Part shown: positions 1-13,864 of the stretch, one piece after another
How positions within the stretch are numbered: the stretch's first letter is position 1
Layout of the letters: every line of letters starts with the position of its first letter
NCBI GenBank assembly: GCA_030544235.1
Contig: CM060467.1
Coordinates: forward strand, 6,999,001 to 7,063,000
Source: Lepturacanthus savala
Taxonomy: Eukaryota > Chordata > Actinopteri > Scombriformes > Trichiuridae
Reading direction: 5' to 3'
Length of the DNA: 64,000 bases
Notes under the pieces: generated by a model
Database searches by the model: none
Seen by the model: the letters and a program-made list of their open reading frames with translations, nothing else
What the model was told of the DNA's origin: nothing
Translations under genes and position numbers: made by a program

Positions 1-2040
1 ATTGAGAGCAGATACAAACCCGGGCTGAAGGATTGTTTGTCTCTCTCTCTTTCTCTCGCTCTGTCACTACTTCTGTTTGATTTTTCAACTCTATCTATTT
101 CCCTGTCTTTCCCAGCCCTCACTCCTATCCTGTTGCAAGGTGGTTGGAGTCTGAGATACTGGTAGTCTCAACAAAATCTGAAAATAAGTAGAGGAGATTA
201 CATTTGCAACTGCTCCACAGTCTAAATTGCTGAGAAATATTGCCCTCTGTAGAGATACTGGCAAGGTGCAAACATACTAAAAGAAGTAAAATAAAAAATA
301 CCACCAGTAAGAACAGTATATTTAGTTATATTACTTGTATGTTGTTATTTTGGCACTGGAAAATACAATTTTCTGCAGATGCAAATGAGTGTTTTACAAC
401 AAGCACCTCGCCACAGCAAGTAAGGTTTCAGTTTCAGACATGTAACCTTTTTGCTCCACTGACCATGCCATCAGGGATGTGTGCGTGCGCATACATGTGT
501 GTATCCATGCGTGTAAGCCAGATATTCCATCAGATAGTCCCGTGGTACCCTGTTTGCATAAGCCAGTTGTTTTTAAGGGCTGCTATAACAGTACATGGCC
601 ATGGGATCCACTCGCCGCCTCCTGGCTGGAGACAGGCTATGGAGCCATGGCCTGTACTTCCCTGTCTGGTGTGTGTGTGTGTACTCAACAGGACATTGGC
701 CTTTTGTTGAGAACTAGTCTAGTGAAAATCTATTCACGGCGGGATGGAGTGATGGGAAGAGGAAAGATCAGTAGAGGATGGGTTGAATTGAAAATGGCTG
801 GAGAAGAGTGTTTAGGGGTAAGAGATGCGAGACGAGAAAGGAAAAGAAATGGAGCAAATCAGTAGAGGAGGATGAGGAAAAGATGAAACAGATAGAGGAA
901 GGAGGATAATGGGGAATATACTCAGATAGGAGGAGAAGAAGAGCACTAGAGAGGAGAAGGGATGGCAGGAAAGGAGAAAGTGATGCATGTGGACACCAGC
1001 TGCTCATAAACAATCCACACGAGCTCTCGCCGGAACAAACACGTGCACAGACGGTTGTAATGAAACAACAATGTACAGAACTACCAAAGGTCCGCGTGTC
1101 CTCCCCTGGGAACCAGCTCTGACGCTGACTCTGTAAAAAAAATGAACTATCTGGCATTTAGCAAGCCTGAAGTCCTGCAGGTGCACGCGCATACACACAC
1201 AAAAACAATTTAATTCAGTCATAATAGCTTTGGTTTGTTTTGGTGCCACATTGTATCTGACTCTGTTTATAATTCAGCACTCTCAGAGGCATTCATTACA
1301 CTGTTTATAATGAAATAAATCACAAAATGACATGGCAGCATTTTTGCTGTTCTGAATGAGTTTGCACACACTGCATCTCATCTCAGGATGTGTTTCTGGA
1401 TTCTACTAACACAAAACAGTCGCTGATGGGTTATTTTTGAGAACCCCTTCATTCTAAAGTGCTTCAGAGAGCCCCTTGTTTGCCACATTATTTCTACAGA
1501 CCAGATTCCAACCTCATCACAACACTTCTGATGAATATTTCACAAATGAATGTATTGCTTATTTTTAAGTTAACTAACTGTGCAAGTAAATAATCCTATT
1601 GCCAGAGCCCAGCTGTTGCCATGCTAGTTCCACTGTCAGATGAGTTCATGGTTTGGCTGATGTGATGGTTATAAATAGTTAGTGAAATGGTGTGAGGGTG
1701 AGGTTCCTTTACAATAAAAGTCTCAACACCCCATAGTGAGTATGCAGTATTTTGATGGTGTACAATGTTTAGGGGTAAAAAAAAGTCAGGTGCATTATAT
1801 TTCTCTCCACTAAGTTTCAGTAGGAGCCATCCTCATCTCTGTATTTTTCATTGTAAGTGTTCTCTGTCTTTGGCTCACATCGCCTCTTTTTGTCATCAGC
1901 CAAGCGATAAAAGAAGAAAACATTCTCTGTCTCATTCTCTCTTCGCCTCACATACTCTCTCTCAGCACTATGTCTCACATCATCAGCTCAAGTTTGGTTT
2001 GGGCCAAACAGTGAAGGACAGAAGTCGCAGTACTGTCTCA

Positions 2041-2290
2041 AGCACGTTCCCCTTCCCTCATTGCTTAACCGTTCTATTTCCTGCTCCGTCCTCCACTTCC
2101 AAGGCAGATAGCGACACGGTGCGCCGGAGCAAGCGAAATACTCTGCTCTCTCCTTTCTCTGCCGCGCCTGTCAAGTGTTATTTGGTGTGGCTGTGGTTTA
2201 TTGGCTCGGTTTTGTTGTGCGGCGGGACAATCGGAGCAGGGTTTGGATAGAGGAAGCTGATGAATGGCGCTCCCCGAGTCGTACAAAACG
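2041..2290. promoter_or_regulatory. CpG-richer patch, possible regulatory element
   Basis: About 18 CpG dinucleotides fall in 250 bp, clearly above the CpG-poor surroundings, and GC content rises. I see no recognisable coding exon, TATA box or splice donor in the phase needed to join exon 1. It could be an alternative promoter or enhancer, or chance. Confidence 0.2.
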
Positions 2291-2469
2291 TCCTCCTCTC
2301 TGCTTCATTGATGTGTTGATGCAGCTCAGCTGGCTGCACAGTCAGTCCGTACTGCTGCGTACTGTTTATAGGCTTAAAAGAAGACAGATGCACATGGACG
2401 CTCAATGCTGAAAAGGGCTTTTATGCTTTTTTATGGCGTCGATCCCTCTCAGAGACTCCTCTTCTACTT

Positions 2470-2475
2470 CTACTC

Positions 2476-2507
<32 letters not shown>

Positions 2508-2510
2508 GCT
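2470..2510. repeat. (CT)n microsatellite
   Basis: Nearly pure CT dinucleotide run with small interruptions (CTGT, CTCG). Confidence 0.85.
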
Positions 2511-5500
2511 GTCTCTGCAGAAACACAGAGACATTGTATCAGGGCTATAGAGACAAACTTATCTGGCTACAGGGAGCAGTAATGTTTCAGTGTTAAACAT
2601 ATCTACTTTTTGGTGAATGAATTTTCCTATCAATGAAATTATGATTCTCATTTTGTAATGGGTTAGATAGGGGGAAAAAAAGCTCCTTAAGCAATCAATT
2701 ATTAAAATTATACACATTTTCCAGCCTGAGCAATGGGGGAAAAAATAGGGAAAAAAAGAAAGCAAATAAATATTCAGTGTCCCCTGTGGGTAAAATGGAG
2801 TACAAAGGGGTACCAATAGGTGCCGATGCATCTTTAACAGGGTAATCTCCTCCCCTGGGACATACAATTCTTTTTTAAAACCACACGCTCTCTCTAAACC
2901 CAGCCGTCTGATCTGAACACAACAATTCAGTTCATATGAAGGCAGATTTTTTTTTCCAACTTTCTCATTCAGTTTCATCACATTTCTAGAATATGGAATG
3001 TGTGTGTGTGTGTGCTTGAGGTTATTATCATGGCACAGATGTTAGCAGCAACTCTGGTGCAAACAAATAAACAAGCAGCGAGGCGTCTACAGCTGCAAAG
3101 ACCCGCTCGTTACAACTCGCTCATCTTCACGCTCACAGCTGACTCTTCCACACAGTCCCCTGTCTTCTTCTGAGTTATTTATTCCAGCAAGATGCGACCT
3201 CGTCCACCTCCGCACACACACGGACAGACATGAAAAGTCTGTAGACTCTCACACTGAAAATAAGACACAAACACGTCAACCCCCCGAACCCAATTAGTTC
3301 CCAGCTACGGTGTGCTTCATATTAGATGTAGTTGATCTACTTATAAGAACATAGGCTGCATCTCAGTCCTCAGAGTTGCAGGAGACCTCAGTGTGCTTTG
3401 GATTGCCCTCTGTGAGACTGAGCATGGCTAGTCTGACCATGACGTTCCGTGTCCACTACATGGGGTCTTTTAGGGGCAGGGAAGGTCAGCCGACTGCAGG
3501 ACTATGTCAGACAGCGACCAAAGTCGGTAGGTGATCCAGGAAAGTGCTGTAGAAGAGACACTGTGTAGAAATGTGTAAGAACATGTGTATGCTAATGCTT
3601 ATTGGACATTTTTGATTGGATTGTTGTCAAAAGAAATGGCGACACATACTGTAGTGAGTTTGTCCATTATGATAAAACTCTTGTATCAAGACAAAGTAGT
3701 CGCTGGAACAATACTTATACAGCCTTACTTTTGAGCTTTATTTCTTATAAACCCATTTTTAGACCTTATCAGAGCTTTCCTCACAAGTTTGGGAAATGAA
3801 ATGGAAATCTGCCTGCCAACCTGCCTTGATTTTTTTCTCAGCAAATAAGTTGAAAGTTGTCTCAATAAATGAATGCACACATTGGAATATATATGGCATT
3901 TCACAGGTTTATTGATGTCAAGATGGCACAAGGAGCAAATGCTTTACAAATGATTGTAAAAGAATGGTCTAATGGTCTAAACTCTTTATTTATTCAACAA
4001 TTGTTATGCTCTAACAAATATATTTATACAGATAATAACATTATTTACATTGTAACAGCATTCAGTGACCAAAAAGGTCTAAGTATTAGTCAGAGAGAAG
4101 ATTACAACCATTAAATAAATCATCATTAAAACCTAATTTACCCACAAATCCACACAACTGTTTGGCAGGCTTAACTTTAAAAAAAAAATTTTCTCTGAGT
4201 AGCTACCCGAGCTCACGGGGAGGGGAGAAACTGATTAATGCAAAGCACCACTTGTTACTAAATCTTGTTTTGGGGAGGGGCTAGTGACATTGGGGGACAT
4301 GGCAAAGAAAAGCCAGTTGGTGAAGCCAAAAAAAAAAAAAAAGCTGGCAATGCCTTGGGCTTTCTGCAGCTCAGTGTGTGGCAGGGCGTTGGCCATATAT
4401 GGCTCAGCTGCTATTCGGTTGCCTTCTCGCCATACAACAATGGTACTGTCCGTGAGATAGCTGAAAACTCATAGGGTGAAAACCACTGTGAACTCCATAG
4501 GGTCTAGCGCAGGACTGCGTTGATCAAGACAATTGTGTGCTGGTTTTGGTTTTCAATGGCTGTGCTGGACAACCACAGCTGGCAGTACGCACAGGCAGGA
4601 AAAACCCTGATCAGACTCTCAGGTAGAGTATCCACCATCTTACTTTTTTGTTTATGTTCATGTAGAATTTTTTTTAGTTACAATTTATTGCAGTAGACCG
4701 GATTTAAATGGGCCACCGAAATGTCAAAAAAAAACAACAAGAAAAAAAGAGTTTGGAGGGAAGTTGCTGCTTTTCAAATTGATGAAGCATTGGTTGAATG
4801 GTGATAAAAGATAATATTGGGGAGTGATTTGTTGAATGCATTTGGTTTTGTAGATTTGTATTTTTTTTTGCTGTAGTTATTTATAGGCATACTCAGTGAT
4901 TACTATGTGTGTTCTGTCTGTGTGCTATAAAAAAACAGTGAAGATTAAAATACTCGCCAAGGTTCCATTTGTATTATGGTAAGGCATTTCAACATTTTTC
5001 TTTTGCAGTTGTAAAAAAAAAACAACACAAATCTGTGTGTAATTGTGATGGATTGATGCCCATTTTAAGGAGAAATGTTGCAGTGTTACTTTTTTCATTT
5101 GGGATTTATTTGGCAGCGAATCAGCAGAGCCTTTCAGGCACCTAAGTTGCGGTTAATCATGATCATGTGTCTGAGGTTCATATCAGCGAAGATGCCTGCA
5201 ACACAATGAAAATTAATAACTTAATGACTGAATAATACACAACATCTGCCCCTTTGTGTGTGGTCATGTCCCAGGACAAAATAACAAGAACTCCTCATAC
5301 TATTGTGAAAACCAACACAAAAGCTCCACTGTAATACTGTTAGGTGTGTATTTAAACATTTGTGGTGTTCAGCAAAATCCTGTTTACTTTCTTTTAGACA
5401 CTGTTTCTGAGGCTGAGCGGCAACCTCTGTCGTGTAAAGTGTTTGCAATGCTTCTTTTAAGTTACTTACTCTCTAAAAGCTGACACATACTGGTTTTATA

Positions 5501-5513
5501 AACTTAATATGCT

Positions 5514-5626
5514 CCACTTGCATTTCCAGTAGTGCAAATGCAAGTGGGTCATAACATAGATTATAAATAGATACAAAAGTTACTCCGGGGATACTGTACC
5601 AGCTGAATAGCTGGTACAGTATCCCC
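5514..5626. repeat. Two adjacent perfect inverted repeats (hairpins)
   Basis: The first hairpin is at 5514-5547, with 12-bp perfect arms (ccacttgcattt) and a 10-nt loop. The second is at 5587-5626, with 18-bp perfect arms (ggggatactgtaccagct) and the 4-nt loop gaat. They are 39 bp apart. No coding potential. Possibly remnants of a foldback or MITE-type element. Confidence 0.8.
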
Positions 5627-8600
5627 TGAATGTTGAGTGCATACCGTTGCTGAAAACAAAATCATGCTTTAACAGTTTAGAAGCCTGGTAGGTCAGTGTC
5701 AGGTGTTATATCACACTGCCTGGCAACAGGTGAGACCTTAAAGTGCCCATACAACAGGTAAACTCGGGCAAGTACAGTCCATAATACCAAGCTTGGCTTT
5801 TGCCTCCCCTGATACTCTGATCGGGTAGGTAGGCCATCACTCTCAATAAAAAAGGAAGTGTTCTGTTTCATCTGCCCTTCGCTCTCCAGATCCCCTCTTG
5901 CTCACTGACTGTGCCAGCAGGGGTAATGAATGCAGATTTCTGAGGAGGATGATTGCTCTGAGGCGATTTGAGGAAATAGTCCTTTTTTTCACGAGGAAGC
6001 CACTGCAGAATGAGATCACAAGGAGCTGAGGGAGGATTTGGGATATCTCCGTTATAGTTTGATTTATCTCAAGACCTGGGCCCAGGTAGTTTCTCATTAA
6101 AATGGCTCTACTGTCAATCAATCTGCCTTTTCACTTGGGACATGGGGAACCTTTTTGTCCTTACACTGCAGTGGAGCACGTTAAAATCTGTCCTTTTTTG
6201 CTTTTATTGCAAAATCAATGGATGCGTTCACTGTCAGGGCCTGTAAAAGCCAGTGTATCAGTGTACAGTGCTTTCGCTGCATCCTATTAGTCACTGTTCA
6301 GGGAATTGAAAAAGAATTGTTTTCTACTTGATGACCCATCAAACCTTGTTGCAGACTTTTAAAACTCAAGACTCTGTACAGACACTGTAGATGTCCTACT
6401 TTGTATGCCTCCCATGAGAAATTGTTATGACAAGCCTTCCGAATAAACGCTGGATAGATGGAATATTGCAGTCAGTTGTAGACAGTCGATATCCATAATG
6501 ACAAGGGGACAAATGTCTCCAAACAAAAGGTTGCCACATCAGTCTGTTACTGACACTGCCTAAAAAGGCTTGTGCCTGTCAAAAAAAAAGCTGACAGTTG
6601 ACACAGGATTAATTCACGTGTTCTTGTCTTTTTAATCTTTATCCATGTTGCAGCGTGTGGGTACAAAGCTTCATTAAGGGGGGGGGGGCAGCATTAAGTA
6701 CTGCAAAGTGACATGCAGGGTTGCTAATAGTGAGGCCTATGGGAACACTAACTATGTCAGAAGCCAATAGAGTCAACAGAGAGAGGGGAGAATGGAGAGA
6801 GTCGCGGCAGACAGAATGGTAGGACGTCACACGAGAGGTGAGAAACAAAGAGATAAAAAGAGAAAGGAGGAGATTTGTAAATTATACATAGAGGTGAAAC
6901 TGTTATTCAGGCTCACTGAGGTGTGAAAGGAATAGAGGAACAGCTGTAGCAGTGTAATAAAAAAAAATACACATGCAGTACTTATATGCTGTCATGGTTT
7001 ATACCAACCTTAACCACATTACAACTGCACACACAAATGGACAGTGACATTTTCCTATCCATGCAGGACGCGTTTATCCTTGGACTGTCTCCAGTGTGTG
7101 TGAATTTGTGTTTTTTTTGAGGCTGCAGTACTGTGAGAGCACAGATGTGAGTCATGTAGTTCATTATATATACAGCAAGAAAACTGCTTTGATTGTGTCC
7201 TTCACTGGCCTCACAAACAGCCTGGTGAAATAGCTTTTCTACATATGCATTCACTGGCTTGCATAGGACCGCTGCACATTTGCTGCTCACACAGAGAGCT
7301 ATGTTTAGGTGTTAGGAGGGTAGGATATGAGTTGGATTTTACTGTATAGTGTGGGAATAAATTGCAGAGATTTCTGTTCCACAAGTTATATTTAGGCAAC
7401 ACAAGTTTGTTTCACTCTGTCATCCCTATGGCCTTGTTGTGTTATGTTCATTATGAATTATTTATACATACAACATCAAGCTCTAAAGCTACATTTAGGT
7501 TATTTGTTTATGTAAAATGCATGGAAATATTAATTGTAAAACACAGCAGCATTGAAAATGAAATTTCAATTTGTGGTTGTTGTTAGTCTGTTGTACGTAT
7601 TTATTATGTTACTACATTATGTACAAATTATGCACATAATGTATAACTTGTGCTTGTTGACCTGTCCCTGTTACGTATTTATGTTTGAGCAGAAGAAGGT
7701 TGTGTTCAGAGAGATCATGGAGTAGTGGATCAAACAAAACTGAATCAACAGCCAATGTGATAATTTATAAATCATTTAAATCAAGCCAAAGGCCAAAACA
7801 TGTTCTTTTTTATTACTTTTATTACATAAAATATTCTTTTGGTTCAGCTTCTCACATCTGAATACTTGCTATGTTTTATATGTTTTATAGAATTGTGTAT
7901 TTTAGAGTATGGGACTGTTGGCCAGACCCAAAAACTACTATATAATGCCACCAGCGTTTTCTCTAACATTGTGATGGTCTTTTTACTATTCATGAACATT
8001 CTCTTTAGTTTAAAAAACTCCAAAAGATTGATGTAATAGGAAATAATAAATGACAATTGTTAGTTGCAGCCCTTGTTATGGACTTGACCTTCAGTTAAAA
8101 TCTGTGGTTAATGACAACTCAATATACTACTACTTGTTAAATTAAACAAATTGAAACAAGAAACACATGAGACAATTATTCAGCATTGTTTAATCTGAAG
8201 GCGCCACACTGTAGTTACAGATTGAACATAAAGGCACGGTGCCAGAGTACCATGAGATTGTTTTTTTTTTTGTTTCCTACCCTTCCTATTTGTTATGACT
8301 TATTCATATACTTTTTTTGCTGTGCTTAGGGGTTATATCCAGGTCGAAGGGTTGCGGTAGGAGCAAAGTGTTATTTTTGCTGTAAGCCACACTGTAACAA
8401 CAATATGAGAAACCCGATGAAAGTTGAGCTCACCACAGTCCCCAGGCCCCCTGCCAGCTCTGGCTGAAGGTCAAAGAACTGGAGTAGAGGCTGCTGGAAG
8501 TGGCTTTGTATCTGAGAGAAGGATAGAAGGACCATGTGTGTGCAGAAAAGGGAAATAAATACATGAAGAGGGTATAGTGTACGGATTGAGAGATGGAAAA

Positions 8601-10107
8601 AAAGACAGATCAAGAGAAAGATAGAGCTGTCCGTTGTTTATATTATCACCCTTTTGCACAGGGGCAACATTCGCTTGCTGTTATTCTAGTTGGGATTGTC
8701 ACAGGGGGATGTGACGAACAAACTGTACCTAACAGCCATCATATTCAGACTACTGTAGGCAGGGAGGTGTGAATAGATACAAGCAAGCTGTGGCAATAGA
8801 GCTAAAGAAGTTTTATTTTCATTCAAAAAAATCAACAGTTATATAAGTTGTGGAGTGTTGCTTATGTGCGATCGAATAAATGCAACTCAGATGACTGCTA
8901 TTGCCTGGTTTCAGGATATTCAGCAGAGGAGTGCATAATTTGAAGAGAATCGGCTAGATTTTTTTTTTTTATCCACTTCTAAAAAGCCGATATATTTGTC
9001 TTAACCACATCTATCAAACAAAGTTTGGTATGAAAAGTTGAAAATCCAAATACGAACTTTAAAAGAACACCACAAATGTAATGTTGGCTGGTATCAAACC
9101 ACAAACGCCAGCTGTAGACACCACAGCCACAGCACTGATTTAAAAAAAAACGGCTGGAAGTTTCCTGGTTGACACACTGACAGTACTTTCCTCAGGGTGA
9201 GGTATTGATTCTGTGTTAAATTCCCTGCAAGGTTCTACAGTGACCTGTGCTCTGCTTTTTTGCCTGGATTCTGTTAAGTTTTACCCAAAAAGCTAATGAA
9301 AGTGGCACATGGCTCTCTCCAAGGGAACACTATTCTTGGAGCCCTGCAAAGGGCGTCAGTCTCATTGCTGTACTGTGAAACACAGGTCATAACACATACA
9401 CACACACAAATGGCATACACACATACAAAGACACATTGCTTTGCACGCAAAAAGAACCATAAGACGTATGAACAAAACATCTAACATGAAAGGAATCCAC
9501 TCACACACTTCCTGTTTCGAAGCTATTCCCCAAAAGCTCTCCGCACTCTAAGCCAATCCAAGTCGGGCCAAGCTGAGCCAAACCAGGCCGAGCGGTGTGA
9601 CAAATGCCTCCCAGTTCTCTCCTTTCACACTAACTTATAGTAAGGTTCACATACTGGGCTCTGACCCAGAAGTGAAGTATGAATGAGCCATCTGAAATCC
9701 ATCAAGGTCACGTGCACATCTAGGTATGTACTCTAGATTCTAAAAGGGTTTACGCTCATGTAGTTGTAGAAGGACATTATGAAAATGGCTTTGCTACATT
9801 TTTACAATGAGGTATTGCTGAGTGGATATACCTGGCTAGTTGGATATACCTTATTGATTTCATAGTGAATACTGTTCTGAGTATCGGTATCCCTGCTGGC
9901 ATTTGGAGCCAGGGGAACTGTCCTCTAGTATGGCTGCAGTATTATGTAGCCTGCCTGGTCTGTTCTGTTGTACTACACATACAGCAGCCTAGCTTGTAAT
10001 TGCCATGACTTTGAGGTTACAGTGTTATAAGCCAGAGGATTGGCATCACGTGGCGTGCCTGGCTGAGCAGTTGCACCATGTGCAGCCTACCCTGTGGTCT
10101 AAAGCAG

Positions 10108-10170
10108 TGGTTCTCAAAGTGGGGTCCAGGGACCTCCACTATATTCCTCCACACTATTTTCACTATATTT
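10108..10170 (+). mobile_element. hAT/Charlie-like terminal sequence (fragment)
   Basis: The segment begins cagtggttctcaaagtgggg, which matches the CAGTGGTTCTCAA terminal inverted repeat of hAT-Charlie/MER5-type DNA transposons. No matching opposite terminus (ttgagaaccactg) was seen within the next kilobase, so this is a truncated copy or a chance resemblance. The AT-rich stretch to about 10560, rich in aaataaat and aaatgca motifs, may belong to the same insertion. Confidence 0.4.
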
Positions 10171-13100
10171 CCTTCCATAACTACACAATAATGGAATGTA
10201 GGAGCATTTGCATGGAGGAGTGAAACTACAACTAGAACTAGAATTAAAAGTAAATAAATTATTTATTTAATTTCCCATTACATATTCATGTCCTCTTCAT
10301 CTTTGCACATGCATTTAATTTTAAATTGTATTTTCTGTTTTATATATTGCAGTGGAAATGCAAAAGGAAATGCAGAGATAAATGAATTTGTGGAAATAAA
10401 TGGGGGGGTGAATAAATACATTTAAAAATCAATGTATTATGTGAAGATCAAATAAATGGGACATTTATGTGCAAAGGGAAAAATAGACAAATTAAATTCA
10501 TTAATTAAATGTAATATTCAATAAATACAGGCATTTACTGGCATATTCACTGAGTCAGTCATTTATTTATTTTTGATCATGGCTGTTTCAGTCCTCCACT
10601 TTCTGTTATAAAAAGCAATTGCTTCTAGGTGGAAGAAATTGATGATGTTTATCTCTTCATAAATTACAATTTTGGCCTGGGGTTTATACACTTTTCCCCA
10701 TTCTACTCTAAACTTAGTACATTTGTTCCCCATTAGGCCGCATCTCAATAAAGCCCTCCAGAAATGTGTCTGCAACCCAGTTTGGGTTTCAGATGATGTA
10801 GGAGTATGTGGTGTGAAGAAACGTTACAAGGCGCAGAGACAATCTGTTTCGAGAGTAGCTATACATACCAGCATGCCTGTTTGTTTCCAGCCTGGAGTTA
10901 GGAGGGCGAGAGAGAAAATGAATTGGCATACTTTGGGCATGCTGTCCTGCTGTACTGCTACCGCTACACAGCAATACAAATTTAAAGATTTAGGGCACAG
11001 TCCTTTTTGGAGCTACAAAGACAAGAAGGCAAGATCGAGCAGAATGAATCTGTGCCGCTGCCTCTTCCTGTGTTTGCTTTCTAAATTCATGCAAAGCAGC
11101 ATGAGTGGAAACAGAGTGCTCCCACTGATCTAGCTGCATGTCAAACATTTTCACTCATGGTTTCTTTCCTTGTGTCTAAGTCCCTCCCATCAGGGATACA
11201 AGGAAAAAATGCATGGAGAGAGAAACAAAGAAATATGTCCATTCTTCTAAAGTGTTGCGTAAAGCTGTCTATTAGTTGGCTTTGACAGCTGTTGTGACCT
11301 CAAATGGAGTTCGTATCTGCACTCATGCATTTTTCTAAAACTAAAGGTGGACAATTCTTATCATGAGAAAAGCAGTATTTTCCACGTGTAAACTGTTACC
11401 TAAAACACCTGCACATAAACTAAAACCTGCATTCTGTATTTTTACTGTGTACTGCTCACACACACACAGGAACCATTATTGCTGACAGAGTATGTGTTTA
11501 TATTATTTATTCATTTTTAGCATCTGTATTTATTGAAATGCTGTTTGTGAATGAATTATTTAATAACCCAGCCTCGTATGTGACTGAATGGAAATTATGA
11601 TAAATTATGTCAATAAAACAACAAATACAGCATTGTTCTGGGAGTGACACACTTGTGATCTTGCTTGCTTACTGTGTCTTCATTCCAGTATAAAATGCAG
11701 TGATTGTTGTGATGTTTCAGATAAGTCCAGATTCGCTGCATGGTCCAATCAAAAACTGCTTTTGGCTCATAGGCTAGTAAAACATTTTTGCATGTGTCCT
11801 TTCTAATGGCTCCTCTGAGATCCCTCCCTGCTCTACACTTGAACCAGGGAAGAAGTGACTTAGGATGCACCTGTAGACTGAGAATTTAATTTAATACCAA
11901 GCATGAAATCATTCTGTCCCATGTTAAGACTCATCAGTCATCCTCTGTCCTCAAGTTGAACGTAAGCTACAGTTTTGTGCCTTCAGCTCTGTATTCACTG
12001 GTTATGTGCAATGTGAATTTGAGGCTAAAACCAAAAAGGCTGGTGGCACGTCTAATAGTACACAATTAGACAAGCTGCTGCCATCACTTAGTAGACTGTT
12101 CTGCATTAGTATACAACTGGACAAAGAGCGACTGTAATTTGCATGAAAGCTGTGTTTGGATAAGCCCCGACTATACATTGAGCATCCATGAGGACATTAT
12201 GAATGATAGCTTTTGGTGGGTGGTCACAGAGCTTCTTCTTTGCCTGATTCCATTGGCAATATAAGAGGAGTAAATGCTTTTTTTCCCTGTCTGCAGCATT
12301 CCTCTGTGTTGGTAGGGCAATGAACTAAGCTGTTATTGCATATTTTAGCTTGTTTTAGATGCCTTGCAGGTATCCAAAATTTCTTGAATATGTATGCAAA
12401 TTACAATTATGACAAATTGTTCCACTCTTACATTTTAAGGTGCATAGCTCCCATGCAAGAGTATTATCATATATCATGCATAATCCCATGTCAAGTGGAG
12501 AAAAAAAATGAGAACTATAAGAGCCTAAGTGGAAAAAATCCCCCACATGACTTCCTTCTATTGTTCCTTTGATGGATGGATGTAAAAGATGTCTCCATTA
12601 TGTGCAGAGAGAAAGAGAGAAGAACATGTGACTACCAGTAGGTGTGTGTGCATGCGTGTCATGAATGACAGGTGGGCATCCACCACCCCCTGTGTTGCTT
12701 ATGTCTACATGACACACTACCTGTCATGTGTGTAGTTGATCTTCTCCTCTCCGTCATCACCTTGTCTTTCTTGTAGATGTGCAGTGACAGATGTGAGTGA
12801 GCCCTGATGAAAATGAGCTTTCCTATTCTTCCTGATTTTAATGGCAGATTTTAAATAATAATAAGAAAAATAAGGAAAAGAGCTCATTATGGAAAAAAAA
12901 AAATATTTCTTGGACTGCACTGTGTATTTAGCTTCATTTTACAAGGCACTGAGTGCCGACTGCCAGTAAAATGGATTGCTCTCATTATGAGTGTGTTATG
13001 AACAAGCAGTCTGTGATTGAAAAGCTTTATTTCATGCTCAGCAGACTTGTAAATGAGGGGTTGTGTGTAGCGGAGGGAGGAAATTGTGCGCTTGTGTCTT

Positions 13101-13829
13101 TTGGTGTGTTGGTGTGTGTAGTGATAGGCGATGATGGGATTTCATGAATCACAGTGTGTTGGGTAATACTTTATTTCAGTAGGACGTTGTTGGGGTTATT
13201 GCTGCATATAAACTTGACTAAAATTGAGAAAGGCTCCCTGGTAGCATGCATACTTGCAGCATTGTGCCTCTTTTACCACATTGACATCAAAAAGTAATGG
13301 TCAATCATACCATTGAAGCAACCTGCCCTTCACCAGAAGCTGGATATATATATATATTACTCCTCTTCAGTTTTTAGCCATGCTAGCAGAATAATTTGAG
13401 AAGTTGCAATTGTGGTCCACCGCTTTTGGTAGAAAACATCACATCTGGTTGATGGATTGCTCCAAAGTGTGTACATTCAGTTCATGGTTCCCAGATGATG
13501 GATACTGATGTCTTTGGGGATCCCCTTCTTTGAGTTTCTTTTCTGTTTCTTCACTTTTGTGGTTTTGAAAGAAATATCTCAATAACTAATGATTAGATTG
13601 GCATGATATCGATTCAAGTTTCCCTGTTGTAGAGAGTACGATTTTAATTGCTTTTTGATTATAAGAAGGTCTAGGTGTTCTATAAATAGTGTCATATGTT
13701 TCAAAACCCTCAAGCCACAGTGAATTGCAGACAGCCTGTATTCAGAAACTGTGCCTTAAAACAAGCCGTTAGTGCAGCCGCGAAGTTGTGATACAACTGC
13801 ACGTTACAACTACATAATCATTACCTAAC

Positions 13830-13832
<3 letters not shown>

Positions 13833-13861
<29 letters not shown>
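13833..13861. repeat. (AT)n microsatellite
   Basis: Uninterrupted AT run of about 29 bp. Confidence 0.95.

Positions 13862-13864
<3 letters not shown>

Noticed and set aside
1765..2250. 161-codon open frame on the + strand in the 5' intron
   Set aside because: Ser/His/Leu-rich translation of pyrimidine-rich sequence with no domain, no homology I recognise, and no splice logic joining it to trio.
5587..5626. Hairpin as a microRNA precursor
   Set aside because: Stem of only 18 bp with a 4-nt loop. Flanking bases do not extend the pairing to the roughly 30 bp a precursor needs.
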